Origin: Thamnaconus septentrionalis
Lineage: Eukaryota; Chordata; Actinopteri; Tetraodontiformes; Monacanthidae
DNA: 64,000 bases
NCBI GenBank assembly: GCA_009823395.1
Contig: CM020503.1
Coordinates: forward strand, 4,058,501-4,122,500
Direction of reading: 5' to 3'
A program made the position numbers and the translations under genes. Below are positions 1 to 14,600 of this stretch, piece by piece. How positions within the stretch are numbered: position 1 is the first letter of the stretch; the number at the start of each line of letters is the position of its first letter. The notes under the pieces are model-generated. The model worked only from the letters and a program-made list of their open reading frames with translations. It was not told the DNA's origin and searched no databases.

Positions 1-1867
1 AGAGAAGGGCCCTCCTTTCGTCCAGCCTCTATTAAACTTTATCTGGTTTCTGCTGCTGGCAGTGGATGGGTAAGAACCGCTGGTCCACTCTGCTTGATAT
101 CAGTGGAGGCTCTGGTGACACTGGCACGTTGGTGTACATGCTGTAGGAGTCATGCACCATGCCATGCCTGTGAGATGCTTGTGAACGCAGCTCTGGACAT
201 TGGGACATGTTGTCAATTGAATCTTAGGCCACCTTATTTGATCAATGTGTGAAATTCTTTACGTTGCTATGAAACTCGGAAAAGGTTTATGAGGATTACA
301 GAAGGTCACCAGTGCCTCCATTGAATTAGCATCAGATGTCATCTCCTTCATTTTTGATGTTTACAGCTTTAACTTGATTGACCTTTTTTTAATGTATTTT
401 GTGTGTGTCTCAAAATGATGTGCTTTGTTTGTTTTCGTTCTTTCAGGGGTAAATTAACAGTTTTCACAGTGTTATGTGAGCAATATCAACCTTCCCTGAA
501 GAGGGATCCTATGTACAATGAGGTGAGTGGCTCCATTGCCAGTGCATCATGTGATCACCTTCGCGCAGTTTCCTTTGCACCTCTCATCTCAATGCAGCCT
601 CATGAGGTTGTGAGATATTAGGTCATTAGCACCAACCGTTTTTCTCATCTCACTTGTTTTTTGGATGTTTTCTTGGGTTCTGCAGTATCTCGACAGAATA
701 GGGCAGCTCTTCTTTGGCGTTCCACCCAAACAGTCTCCATCGTACGGTGGCCTGTTAGGTGAGTGATCAAGGACATGTATTCATTTGTCGGGTTTTGTGG
801 TGATTTTGCTAAACTTTGTCCTATGTGTAAGCCAAAGAAAGTACGCTTCCTGTCAACATCCACATGTGTGGTCGGAGCTCTTTATATGTTCAGCTGTTCC
901 TTACTGAAGCTCTCATATCAGCCTTTTTTTTTTTAACCTACTCTTTTTTTTTTGTTAGTGAATCAATTTCTCATACGTACCACATACATCTAGCACACAA
1001 TGACTGTGTTTGTTTCCTCCCTTCCTCTTCTCCAATACAGTATCTTTACAAAATGACACTGTTCCTTTTATGATGGTCAGAGAACAAAATAGCCCTAACC
1101 TTTTCATTAACACAGATACAGTTATGTCCAGGACATAGTAGTGACTTACATTCTGCCAAATGTTTAAAACAATTAACTTAGTTTCAATGTCACAAAATTA
1201 GTAATTAGGACAACAGATAAAAATAAAATGAACAAAACACCCAAAAAAGAGAACATTGAAATGCCTGTAGATCTGAACTAGGGGTCTTTTCTTTCTTTTT
1301 TTCCTTTTTAATTTTGGATATCACCTATTTATGATGTCACCAAGGGCACCATTACCCCACCCTTAAACCTAAAATAAAGATGTACAAGTTGGTCTGCAAT
1401 GGGACCTTTAACATGCTAGACTACAGGTGGGCAAACTTTTTGACTGGTGGGCCACACTGGGTTGTCAGGTTGCCAGAGGGGCCGGAGCAGCAGCAGCAGC
1501 AGATAGATGAAGTGTTTGAAGTCCTGGAAAAAATATATCAAGGGATATGTAGAAAACATGTGCTTTAATGTCTATTGAAACTGAACAAAAGCAAAGTTAC
1601 AACAAAATCAGTGTCTGTGAAGCCCCCCCAACACTGAAGGAATGGATGAAATACAGCTATTTTGGGTGGCCGGATTAAAAGCTTAACGGGCCGCATATGG
1701 CCCCGGGGGCCGTAGTTTGCCCCACGCCTGTGCTAGAAGAATGGGTGTGACCGTGGGCATGCTGTGCCTTGGCAGGAAACCTCCTGAACAGCCTGATGGG
1801 CTCGGGCGAGGAGGACGACGGCGCTGAAGAAGCCCACGAGGACGGCAGCCCCATCGAGCTGGACTGA
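1..1867 (+). CDS. get4: Golgi to ER traffic protein 4 (TRC35), 3' end, partial
   Basis: These are the last four coding exons of GET4, at 1-69, 447-522, 686-758 and 1776-1867 (stop TGA 1865-1867). The 5' part lies outside the window. GET4 is the cytosolic scaffold that links the BAG6 chaperone complex to the TRC40/GET3 ATPase for delivery of tail-anchored proteins to the ER. The translation contains [20 protein letters not shown] in exon 1-69, then [33 protein letters not shown], and an acidic tail ending SPIELD. As I recall the human protein, it is near-identical and also ends SPIELD. All junctions have GT-AG and keep phase; the 69/447 junction restores D-G-G-K. The last intron carries a hAT-like element. 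The gene converges on vps35l. Confidence 0.96.
1422..1730. mobile_element. hAT-like non-autonomous element in get4 last intron
   Basis: About 310 bp bounded by imperfect terminal inverted repeats: CAGGTGGGCAAACT at 1424 and the complement of CAGGCGTGGGGCAAACT ending at 1730. GC-rich blocks of the GGGCC/GGCCC type sit inside both ends, typical of hAT-type CAGNGGTGGGCAAACT elements. The flanks 1414-1421 (TGCTAGAC) and 1731-1738 (TGCTAGAA) match at 7 of 8 bases, consistent with a decayed 8-bp target duplication. It contains a short CAG run at 1487-1501. A relative with intact duplications lies at 39027-39399. Confidence 0.7.
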
Positions 1868-2412
1868 AGGCACGTCCAGGATGACAAGATCAAAGAAACA
1901 CAACACGAAGAAGGAGAGGAGGAAGACCACGCGGCCTCCCTCCTCTACCTCCTCCAGGAGGACGGGCCAAGGTGCCTGTGTCTTCCACAGGTGTGCCGTT
2001 TCCAAACCATCCCTCCCGCCCCTCCCCCGCCCCATGATCTGGTCCAAAATCTAGTATGAAACCATCAGAAAAAGTCTTTCTCAGCACTGCCGGGACTCAC
2101 AGCACCGAACTGCAAACTCTTCCCACGTTGCATCATTTTGAAACAATATTATCTTTATTTTCAATCTTTTCAGAACTGTTTTTTTCTCTGTTAATGGGAT
2201 GGAGAGGGTTACAAACACACACACAAAATGTTCTCCGTAATGTTGACGATGATTCTAAGAGGTTTAACTCACTACAGTTCTAGAAGGTTGATTTGTTTTG
2301 TGTGTATTTTTTTGTTTTTGTTTTGCAAGTTGCAAGTCAGCCACGCAACTGTTGCCGTTATCAGCACTTTTAAACACTCGTCTCCCTCATCAGAACCACA
2401 TTTCAGTTTCTC

Positions 2413-2553
<141 letters not shown>

Positions 2554-2857
2554 TATTCCTACATGTGAAGTAATCAACAGACGCCATCTAGTGTCCGCAG
2601 GCCTTTCCGCAGGTCTGAACGACACCGCTGGTCTCTGTTGTGAATTACTTCAAATGTTCAGCCGCTCTGTCAAAAAGCTCCATCATAGAGCCTCTTCTGC
2701 TACACTCTTCTTGTGTGCGTCTCCGCGAGGAATCAAAAAGAAGACAGTCTCAGTAGTCGTCTCGCTCGCCACGTCGTGCAGAAACGTCCTGCGTCAATGC
2801 GTGTGAAGTGCTTGTCTGTTGATTGTTGGCACTGGCTGTCTACGTGTCGCTTAGAGA

Positions 2858-2863
2858 AATAAA
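2858..2863 (+). terminator. get4: Candidate get4 polyadenylation signal
   Basis: AATAAA on the + strand about 1 kb after the stop codon, followed by a T-rich stretch (CTAATTTTCCC). Position and hexamer only; no transcript evidence. Confidence 0.5.
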
Positions 2864-2870
2864 AAGTCTA

Positions 2871-4552
<1,682 letters not shown>

Positions 4553-4558
4553 TTTATT
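4553..4558 (-). terminator. vps35l: Candidate vps35l polyadenylation signal
   Basis: TTTATT on the + strand is AATAAA on the - strand, about 200 bp past the vps35l stop codon. It would give a short 3' UTR. A further TTTATT near 4045 is an alternative. Confidence 0.5.
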
Positions 4559-4757
4559 GTCCTGCGATAGTCGATATTACTTTAGTTGGTTTTCATTCGG
4601 CATGAAGAAGCTATTTTGGCACTAGAACAGCCCTTCACATCATTAATGTGTGAGCAGTTAGAATGTTTTCAGACTTATTGGAATTACTGAGACCCAAAGT
4701 TTCCAAAGTGCTTATTTTTGATCCCCTCACAAAGGCTGCTGATGAGCTGCTTGACGC

Positions 4758-7700
4758 TCAGGTGCGCGACTGCAGGGTCAACCTCTGCACCGTGTCTGTC
4801 AGGTGGGCCATGTCGGGCTGCTGAGCCTGGTGTTTGATGGACTCCAACGTCAGAACCTGCACAGTAGAGGCCGGGTTACAGAGGTGTATATGAGCTAGGG
4901 GTGAGTGAATGAGTGAGTGAGAACTCACCGATACGCGAGTCTCGCAGTATCCGTGTTTGTGGCTGAGGTTCCACAAGTTGACGGCCAGCTGGCTCAGCTT
5001 GTTGTTCCTCAGGTCGCTGTGAGCCAGCAGCACGCCAAACAGGGAGAAGGCCAAAGAACCCTGCCTCCGCACGCTCTGCTGCTGGGAGGATGACGAGGAA
5101 GAAGTCAATATTAAACTGGTGTTCTGAGGGATTTTCTTTCTACAGTCATAGCCTAAAAACATTACAAGTGGCAGAGTGGGAAAGGGAGAATGGGAGGTCT
5201 GCCAGACTCCCTCTGGTGAGAAGGCTTGTCCTACCAGGACTGGAACTACTAACAGTGTAATACTCATACTAACTGCTAGTACTAACAGTCTGGTATCAGG
5301 CCAGCCATGGCGTCTGAATCCTGAGTGAACATTGGTATTCACTATATACTGCAGTCCACTCAACGTATCCCACAATGCATCGCTAAAAGTAGTGTACACT
5401 GTGGTCACTAACCCAGGGATATATCCCATCATGCATTATGCTCGCGCTTACCCATAGGTAGAAAAGGCAAGCATTATTTTTTCTAATGTGAAAGATGCTT
5501 TGTATAGTATGTACTTGGCACAAAGTGCATAAATATGTGTACATTAATTTATAAATATATTTATTAATCTATTAATTACCACCTGCCGACATGACATTCT
5601 AATGCAGCTGCGATGATGTTTTTAAGGGCGCCAAATATGTAATTGTATGTAAATGTAATTTGGCTTATGAGTGCACAATATAGTACAGCTACAGCTACAT
5701 AGAAGTCCTTATATAGGGAGCAGGGAACGAGTGGGTGATTTCTGACACAGCCATAGTGTGAATCTGTGTTGGTAGTGGTGATGATGATGGTGGGGGGGGT
5801 CCTACAATGACTCACCTCATCCCGCCCGAGTGTCTTCAGGTGATCCAGGATCTGCCCGATGAGGGTCTCACACAGCTTGTTGATCTCGGACAGGAACTTG
5901 GGGTCTCCTCCATAAAGCGTCTCGTTGGAGTCCACTGAGAGGAGGAGACATCGTCGACAAAACTGAATAAGGTTTATTTTTATTGTGCCACACCAGGCAT
6001 CAAGATCGGAGCATCGCACAGCGATGAGGACGAGGAGAAAGTGCTTTCTCTGAAGGTAGAAACCTAGGGCGGATCTCCACATTCCCTTCATTAAGATCCT
6101 AAATATGAAATGCTGTATGAATCCCCCCGTACAGTGTGCACAAACCAGCGGATCTGCAGTGGATTATGATGAACGCTGAGTGTGGACTCACTCTTGGGGA
6201 CGGTGTAGAGGTAGGTCTCCTGGCTCATGGCGGCCAGCAGAGGCAGGGCACTGATGTAGACCCGCACCTTGGCGTCGCTGCTCTCCTCCCAGGTGTAATC
6301 CTGCACCATGTTGAGCAGACCACGGACCAGGTACAGCACGCCGTGCTCTGGGTGATCCTGCACACGCAGGTAACGGAAGAGGAAGCTGTGAAATCGCAAC
6401 CTGAGCTCATAACTGAGCTGTACAAACAGAGGATTTTCCATTTTTACTCGGAACTGAGCCCCGGCGATAAGACCGGCTCTAGAACAGAGCAGAGCAGGTC
6501 ATCCCAGGGCGGAAGACCTGTTTGTATTTCATGTTCATTTTTCTTTTTGTTCATACACCACTTCGAACCTCATCTTGACCCCCTTAACATACTCGAAAAC
6601 TCATATTATAGCGCCCCCTACGTAAACAAAAACACTAAAATCAACATAGTGCCCTCTAGGAAGGTCGCAGAGACATGGGACAAAGACCCATGCATTTGTT
6701 TAATCAAGACCTAATTTTCATAATTGCTGACCTTTGACCCCCGACAAACCAGAAGTGAGCTATTTTCACTTGTTTGAAAAAATCTCAAAACACAAGGCTC
6801 AGAAACCATAAGTGCTACAGGCTTGAAAATTTAGTATGACAAGACAAGACCAGACAAGACCTTCATGACAAAAAGTTTGCCTTCTTCTTCGATGGTTTAT
6901 TTGAAGACGTGAGCACTCACACTAATAATGAAACGCAATGTCAGGCAGCTGGATTGTCCACACCAGGCTTCCTTAGACACATGTTGGTGCAAGATGGCAG
7001 CTAACTAGGAGCAAGACCTTGTTGCTTTATGTATATTCTTATTTATATTTGAGAACCGTTCTAAGGGTAGGAAAACCAAATTACTTTTATTGTACAGTGA
7101 GTAATACTTTTATTAATGTATCTCTAGGAAGTTTGTTAAGGTTTTACCAAAATAAAAATCATAAATTAAGCCAAATATTACACACTTTAAGAGCAAGGAC
7201 AGGGATTGAGTTACCGGGACAACCAGCAGCGTGGCCAGGAAGTTGTTGATGAAGTCCAGCAGGAAGCTCTCAGAGGAGCGCAGCTTCCCCTCCACGCTGA
7301 TGGAGCGAGGGACCTCTGGGAGGAGGCTGACCGCCGCCTTCAGGAAGGCGTCCGCTGGAGGGTGAGAGACGCAGCAGAGGGTGAGAAGGCGAGATCGGGG
7401 GAGATCCAGGAAAGAAGAGTGCAACTCACCTTGCGAGAGACACTGATTGGCCAGAGCGACCTGGCCGGACAGCAGGTAGAGGCCGAGGCGGCTGAAGATG
7501 CTGCTGAGAGACGGGATGGTGATGAAGCTGTAGGCGGCGCACGCCTGGCGGACAGAGGAACAGGAAGTCAAGACAAGCAGAAGCGACGCAGCCGGTTCCC
7601 TCCCTGACAAAAAAGACGGCCAGTCTCACTCTGACAAACGCCGCCGTTTTCCTGGAGTGGTTTCCTTTCATCACCCTGCTGGTCTCCATCGCCAGCTGGT

Positions 7701-8558
7701 TCACCGTCTGCGTGAATGGAAGAAAAAAAAAAAAAAAGAATGAAGACGCTGAAGTGTGGAACGTGCACTGGCCAGTGCGCTGCTGCTGCTGCTGCTGCCG
7801 TTTACTGACGTGGATGAGATGCATCAGCACTGGCTCCAGGTTGCAGAAGCTGGCTCGGGCCTCCACGCAGAAACTCAGCTGCTGCTCAAAGTCACGGCCG
7901 AACGAAACCTGAGCAGCAACAACACTTCTTACTGTCCTCAGCAAACAATCTGTCTTATAACTGCTGTTAGAAGGTACGATGTACGGAAGCGCATTGCATT
8001 CACTGGATAAAAAAAAAAAAAGAGGCGCCATTTCTCGTAATTACGAGATTCTGATCTCGTAATTACCAGATAAGGTGCCCAATTTTTTTAATCTAGTGAA
8101 TGCAATGTGCTTCCGTAATGATGCCCCAAGATGAGGGAAATGTTGCAAGTGTAAACATTTATTAATGTATTTATGGGCAGTATGTTAAACTTTAACCAAT
8201 ATAAAACTCAGAAATCAAGCCAAATTTTACACACTGGACCTTTGAGAAGAAGAAGAAAGAAAGCAAATTCCCCGCAACTTTAGCTGGAAGATTATTTATT
8301 AACCTCCGAAGATGGTTGATTTTTAGGGAATTATTTCAAACTGAACACAAACAGAGTCTGAAATACAGAGAGGGGAGTCTCACCACGCGGATGAACCCGT
8401 TGATGAGCAGAGCCGAGGACCTCTTCTCATCCTCTAGAGTGAGAGCGCTGCCAGGCAGACAGACCGTTATTCATTAGACTCTCACTACAAGTGGAAGAGA
8501 CCAGCAATCATTGGAAATAATACTTGGGACACACACGCCCGCGCGCGCACGCACACGC

Positions 8559-8636
<78 letters not shown>

Positions 8637-11600
8637 GCCCTACTTGACAGAATCGTGCATGGTCTTGCAGATGTGCATCATAGCGTTGAGGATGACCGGG
8701 TCTCTGGTTGGCTCCACCTGGTGTCTGCAGGAGACAAACAATCCAACATCCCCAACACATTTGCCCTGAGACTCATCATCTTTTTGTATTTTTTACGACT
8801 GTTTCTCAGAGTTCCTACTTTATGAAGACGTCCATGATGGCTCTGCAGACCTCCACCCTCACGCTGTCCTTCTGGAACATGTCCAGGAAGGGCAGGAAAC
8901 GCTCCTGGAAAACAGAGCCAACAGGTGGAACTGACTGCATGACTGATGACTTGATGTCTCCAGAGGTCGAAGGGGTTCTGGGTCGCTCACCATTGAGAAG
9001 AGGACAGAGAAGTTGTGGAAGTAGGTGAGGATCTTCCTGATCACTGACTGCAGCTGCAGAACAACAGAAACATATTTTCTAAGATGAGTTTGGAGTTTGA
9101 AGACAACAGTATGTGTTGAGCGAGGAGCTCCTCACCTGTGGATATGCGTCTTCGAATGCCCGGTCGGGGGTCATGTGTTTGATGACGTCAGCCAGAACGG
9201 TGTTGACCTCACGTTTCTGAGAGCGAGACATGGACAGAGAGGAAACTTCAACAAACCCTGCGAGGCAGCTGGATCACTGAGAGTGACAGTTGGAAACCTC
9301 AGACATCCATTTTAAAAAGTGCCGGTTGAAATGTTTTTTTTTAGTTGGCCTGAGCGCTGGGGACCTACTGAGTGTCCTTCACTTGGGACAAAAGCAGGAA
9401 GTGATGGCTGCAATATTCCCTTTGGAACCACCGAAGAAGACCAAGAGGAAGACTGTGAGATTTTAACTAATGGATGTTTCTAAGGAGACTTAACGTGGAT
9501 GCTGCAACAGTGACAGACTGTGACTTTTTCACATTTTAAGATGAACAAAGAGCAGCAGTGACAGTTTCTCTTCTCTTTTACTCTAGACTTCTAAGAATTT
9601 AGTGAAATGCTGTGTTGCACTGCAGCTCACCGTGGGCTCTCAACGTGTTTCTAATGTGGCAGCTCGCACCAAACTGTGACTGACTGGTTCAACTGGCAGC
9701 TGCTTTGAGTTTGAGAGGCAAGTTCCTTCAGTCAGTGGCTGCGTTTTCATTACAGTTTTTTGCAAAATAGAAGCGATATTTCTAAAATTTCAACAAAGCA
9801 CAATTTCGATTTGCAGGTGTTTTCATTGAATGGTGTGAAGTGCATAAGCCGTAACTCTCCTAAAATCTTGTCCCGCGAGACCCCACTTTGAGGAGGATAG
9901 AGGTACAAAACATTTTTGCGTTTTGGAGCAGCTATTTCTGCTGCTGTTGCCGCTGTTATCATGAGGAGACGAAGGCAGCCGGTGAGAGTTCAAAGTCCGT
10001 ATGAATGGGAGTGGCAAGAATAAGGGATTTCTGTGAGAGGATCGTCATTTTCACTTGAAGTGACGTGGTCACATCTGGTGATGTGTAAATGTGAAAAAGT
10101 GTTTCCATGAGACTTTTGCAGTAAACCTCTATTTCGATATGTCTGAAAAAACACCTCGTGAGAGCGTCAAAACCTTTTAGCCATATTTGAGAGGTTTTTC
10201 CAAATTCAGGTGTGCTCATTAACAGTTCTCTCTTGCGATATTTAGCTTTTGCGCAATTCTAGGGGTCACGGAAACGCAGCTACTTTCTGGGATTCTTTCT
10301 GACAGGAATGGGCAATAATGGGCTATAATGCCCTCTCACAGGATCGTTACCAGATGGATGCACAAAGCAAAACCACAGGATTTAGGGAATATTCCATCTG
10401 GGCTCCCCAGAGGACAGTGTAACAGGTCCTCCTCTTTTGTGTTTTACGCACCGTGAAATGTCGGCACGTAAATTCCGCCCAGATCTCAGCGCAGTTAATG
10501 TAGTCCTGAAAAAAACAAACAAACAATCAGAAACAATGGAATGTGTAGTAAAATCCTGAATCTCTCAGTGTCAAAGTACACTACCAGTCAAAAGTTTGGA
10601 CACACCTTCTCATACAACTTTTTTATCTTTACAACTACACTGCAGATACTGAAAGCATCAAATACATGAGCAAGATACATGTAATAATGCAGCATAGAAA
10701 AATGCTTTACAAACGCTATGAAATGTGGCTATTTTGAAGAATTTAAATTTAAAACATGTTTGAGTTATTTAACACTTTTATTGTTTCCTCCATAATCCCT
10801 TGTGTGTTCATACGTAGGTGTGATGCCTTCAGTGAGAAACTGCAACGTCAATAGTCATGAGAATGAAAGAGAAGACATTGAATTCATAGTGTGCGCAAAC
10901 TAATGACTGGTCGTGTACACCTGTGCAAACCGTCGGTGCGTGCGTGCGTGCGTACCAGAGGGCTGCGGACTTTGGTGACCACCTTCCAGGCTTCGTTCAG
11001 GATTGCCAGCCGCTCCGGTTCCGGTGGGTCGGCGCAGGCCAGGCTGCGTCCCAGAGAGCCGAACAGCAGGTGCTGGACAGGAAATGACATCACAGGACGT
11101 GACTAACTCATTCAGTGGATCAGTTGGATCGCCAGCGGCGCCACTGCTTCTCAAGCCAGCCCACCTTGGGGAAGCCGGCCTCATCGCAGTCTTTGATCAT
11201 GCCGATGAAGTCCGTGGCTCTAGCCGCCACAAACTCGGGCCTGAACGCCCTCATGACCGAATTCAACAGCAAGGCACTGCGGGAAAGAAAACAACACAGC
11301 TGCAGCCACAACAACACATTCTTAATCACTCAGGATTCATTCTAAAATTGATGGATTTTATCACTATTGAGAGCCTCTTCAATAAAATGACTGATTAAAA
11401 CAGAAAAACAAGCTAAAGCAAAAGATAAAACTACTAATTTTTTTCTTTATCTCCACGAGTATAACCACACTTCTCTCGTGAGAAATACAAAGAAATGCCT
11501 GACTGCTCAAAATATGAGCACAATTAACAGAAATCTCTCCGAAGGTTTCTGCTTCCAGCACTCACTTGTTGCCAAGCTTCTTGCATCTCTCCATCATCTC

Positions 11601-14600
11601 CGTCAGCAGGGACTGAGTGGAAACACCATGAAAATCTCTCTCAGCTTACAACAATCCACATCAATAGAAAGAACCTGTGTGTGTGTGTGTGTGTCCTAAC
11701 CTCTGGCGCTCTGTAGGCGATGCACTGCAGGATCCAGTTGATGGCCGGTGAGTAGAGCGTCAGGTATTCAGGCGCCTCCACCTTCTGCTGGATCAGCTGG
11801 TTCTGGACGCTCTGGCTGCTGATCTGCCGAAAGGTGCCGAGCAGGTCGAAGAAGTTGCGGTTCAGGCTGTCTTTCAGGTGGGGGGCCACTTCCATGCCCA
11901 CCTGGGAGGGTGGTTAAAGGGTGAGAAAAGGGAAACTTCAACCAATCTTCTTCAGAAGAGTTATTTCATAGGTGTCAAACTCTGACTCGCCCAAATTTGG
12001 CCCGCGAGACAATACAAAATAACTGCTAGAGCTGGCCCGCCGCTAATATACAGCACATGTACCACTAACACTACAAATCCCAGAATGCTCTATTGGGATT
12101 TTGGCACGCAAATCAAGACAGGATGTTCATTGAAGGATATTATTATTATTATTATGACATCATTGATTTATTGGTTGTTATTTCATTTTAAATGTATTAT
12201 TAGCCTGTTGAAATTTAAATCAGAAGGCTGCAAATAAAAAGAGGCATACATATTTTATTTACATTTGATTTATTTGATGAGTTTTTTTTTAGTTTGAAAT
12301 TGGATTTTGCATGTGTGCAATATGTAGTTATTTATTGTATAGTATAAGCTTGTTCCAAATTCAGGTTGAAGCAAAACTTTTGGGTCCATATGAAAAGGTT
12401 CACTGTTCTATCTGGAGGAAGATTTTTTTTGTCAATAAATATCAATGCTGGTCCACAACTTTGTCCAAGTTTGAAATGTTGGCCCCACTGTGTGTGTGAG
12501 TTTTACTTTGAAATAGGAAAGAAAAGTGAGAAGGGACTGCAAGCCTGACAGGACAAGACATTGGTTAAACATTGATTGACAACTGGTTAAACTTTTATGC
12601 CAACTGGACATTTACCCACAAAAGAAAAGATCAGCAGCAAAAGCTTTTCTGATCTGACTCAACAGTTGAAGTGTTTCTCACCCTGCAAAGGTAAGCTCTG
12701 GTGTACGCAGCCACCAGAGGGTCTCCAATGCCTCTGATCATCGCTGTCAGCCGGGGGAGTGTCTCCTGGATGCCACTGCGCAGATGCAAAACAAGAATCC
12801 AGGAATTATTCATTGGGAAAATACAAAACCAACAAAAAGCTTAGAAATATATTAAAAAAACGAGAGAGACAGAGAGACCCACGTTTTGTTCAGAAAGCGG
12901 TTGCACTTGAGAATGGCGGCCTCTACATATCTGATCGCAAAGGTCAAAGAGTCAAACTCGTGCAAGGTGTCGCTGATGATCTTGCATTGCCGTGTAGACG
13001 ACCTGACACGTTCTTACAAAACAGGGCACAGAAAAGTCCTGAAAAGAAGTGGATCAGCCCATATGAAGAGAACGAGCGAGCAGGTTTGGTGAGGAGTCGC
13101 TGGAGTGGAGAGAGAAGCCAAGAGCAGAGCAGACTGCTTGACCAGGATACAATCTGGGCAGAAGCTCCCTGATGGAGGCGATCTTGAAGAACCAGTTGAG
13201 GCAGGTCTCCTTAGCCGTGTCGTTCACGTCATCCACTGTGAAGGACTCTGACGAGGACAAATCAACAGTCAAATGTCTTGCTGTTGTAATTGGAATTTTA
13301 TCAACTGTCCTTCATCCCTTCCGTACCAGGCAGAGGTCTCGGGTCAGAACACATGGTCCAGATCCTTTCAAACACCAGCCGGCCTATGAAATCAAGGAGG
13401 CAACAATCAGGAAACTGTTTTGATGTAAACTCAGAGAGATCGGAGGCTCGTCTACACACCGAATGTGTCGAGGATGTCGGTGATGAGGACAAACTTGCTG
13501 GGGTAGAACTGGATCACGGACGTGTCGGACAGGAGCTTGGCGCACTGGAGAACAGCGTACGGGTCAGTGTGGTTGATGATGATTGGACACAGAGCAAAGG
13601 TCCTTCTCAGCTGATCTCCTACCTGGATGACGATCTTCAGGGCTTTGACCTTCTGGTCCGAGGACCAGGCCTCCTTCAGGGACTGGTTCAGCTCCTCGAT
13701 ACGGTTGGCGTAGTCCTGCTGGGAGAGGTTGAGAAGCTCCCTCTGGGAACCCTGCAGAAATTGGTACATGCATTTGTACATAGAATTATAACTTCTTGAT
13801 TTTTGTTTTATTCCAATATATTTTGCAACGTGTTTAAGCAACAGTTAAACTGGTTGAAGTGCTGTGCAGCAAATTATCATTATCACTCTTGTCTTCCTGA
13901 CAGTGAGCAGACGTACGGTGTCATGATCTGCTGCACTGCACGTCAACTCATTGGGTGAAGTTGCATAGAAATACACAAACCTCCTCCAGATCGTCCAGCT
14001 CCTCCAAGCGGGTGCGAACTTTCTCCGACATAGCTGAGCCTGGACTTTGAGCTTTTCCTACAGCAACAGTAAGAGTCAGTAACTTTCTGACCAACAGATA
14101 TAAAAAAACAAAACAAAGCTCTCAAACTTTTGTGATATTGTTTTTCCTTGCAATTTATTGAGCAGACAGGACATATTGTTATTATTCTTGATGAGCTGAA
14201 ATGGTGGTTTGGTTTAGATGTTTTTAGTCTTTTCTAAAGCTTGGAAAAGAAGACCAGTGAGGCTGTTTTTGACATGACTTTCTGTTGCAGCCTGGTCCTG
14301 CTGCTGGATGATTTGACTGTCTGGTGTCTTGTAATGCGGGCTGGGCACACAATTGTATGTATGACGCAATGATAAAAAAAAATAACTCACTGTAAAGATG
14401 AACATAAGCAAAGTTCTCACCTTTATCAGAACCCATGAAAAGATTCTGCAAAGACAAAGAAAATGCATGAAGGCAGAGCAAACTAAGACTGATAAAGAGT
14501 TCTCATCTTGAGCGAATGGTAGCAGAGCAGCTTGGCCCTCGCTGTGATGAACTCACTATGGAGAGTTTCTCTGTGGTGGTGAACCTGGTCAGAATCTCTC

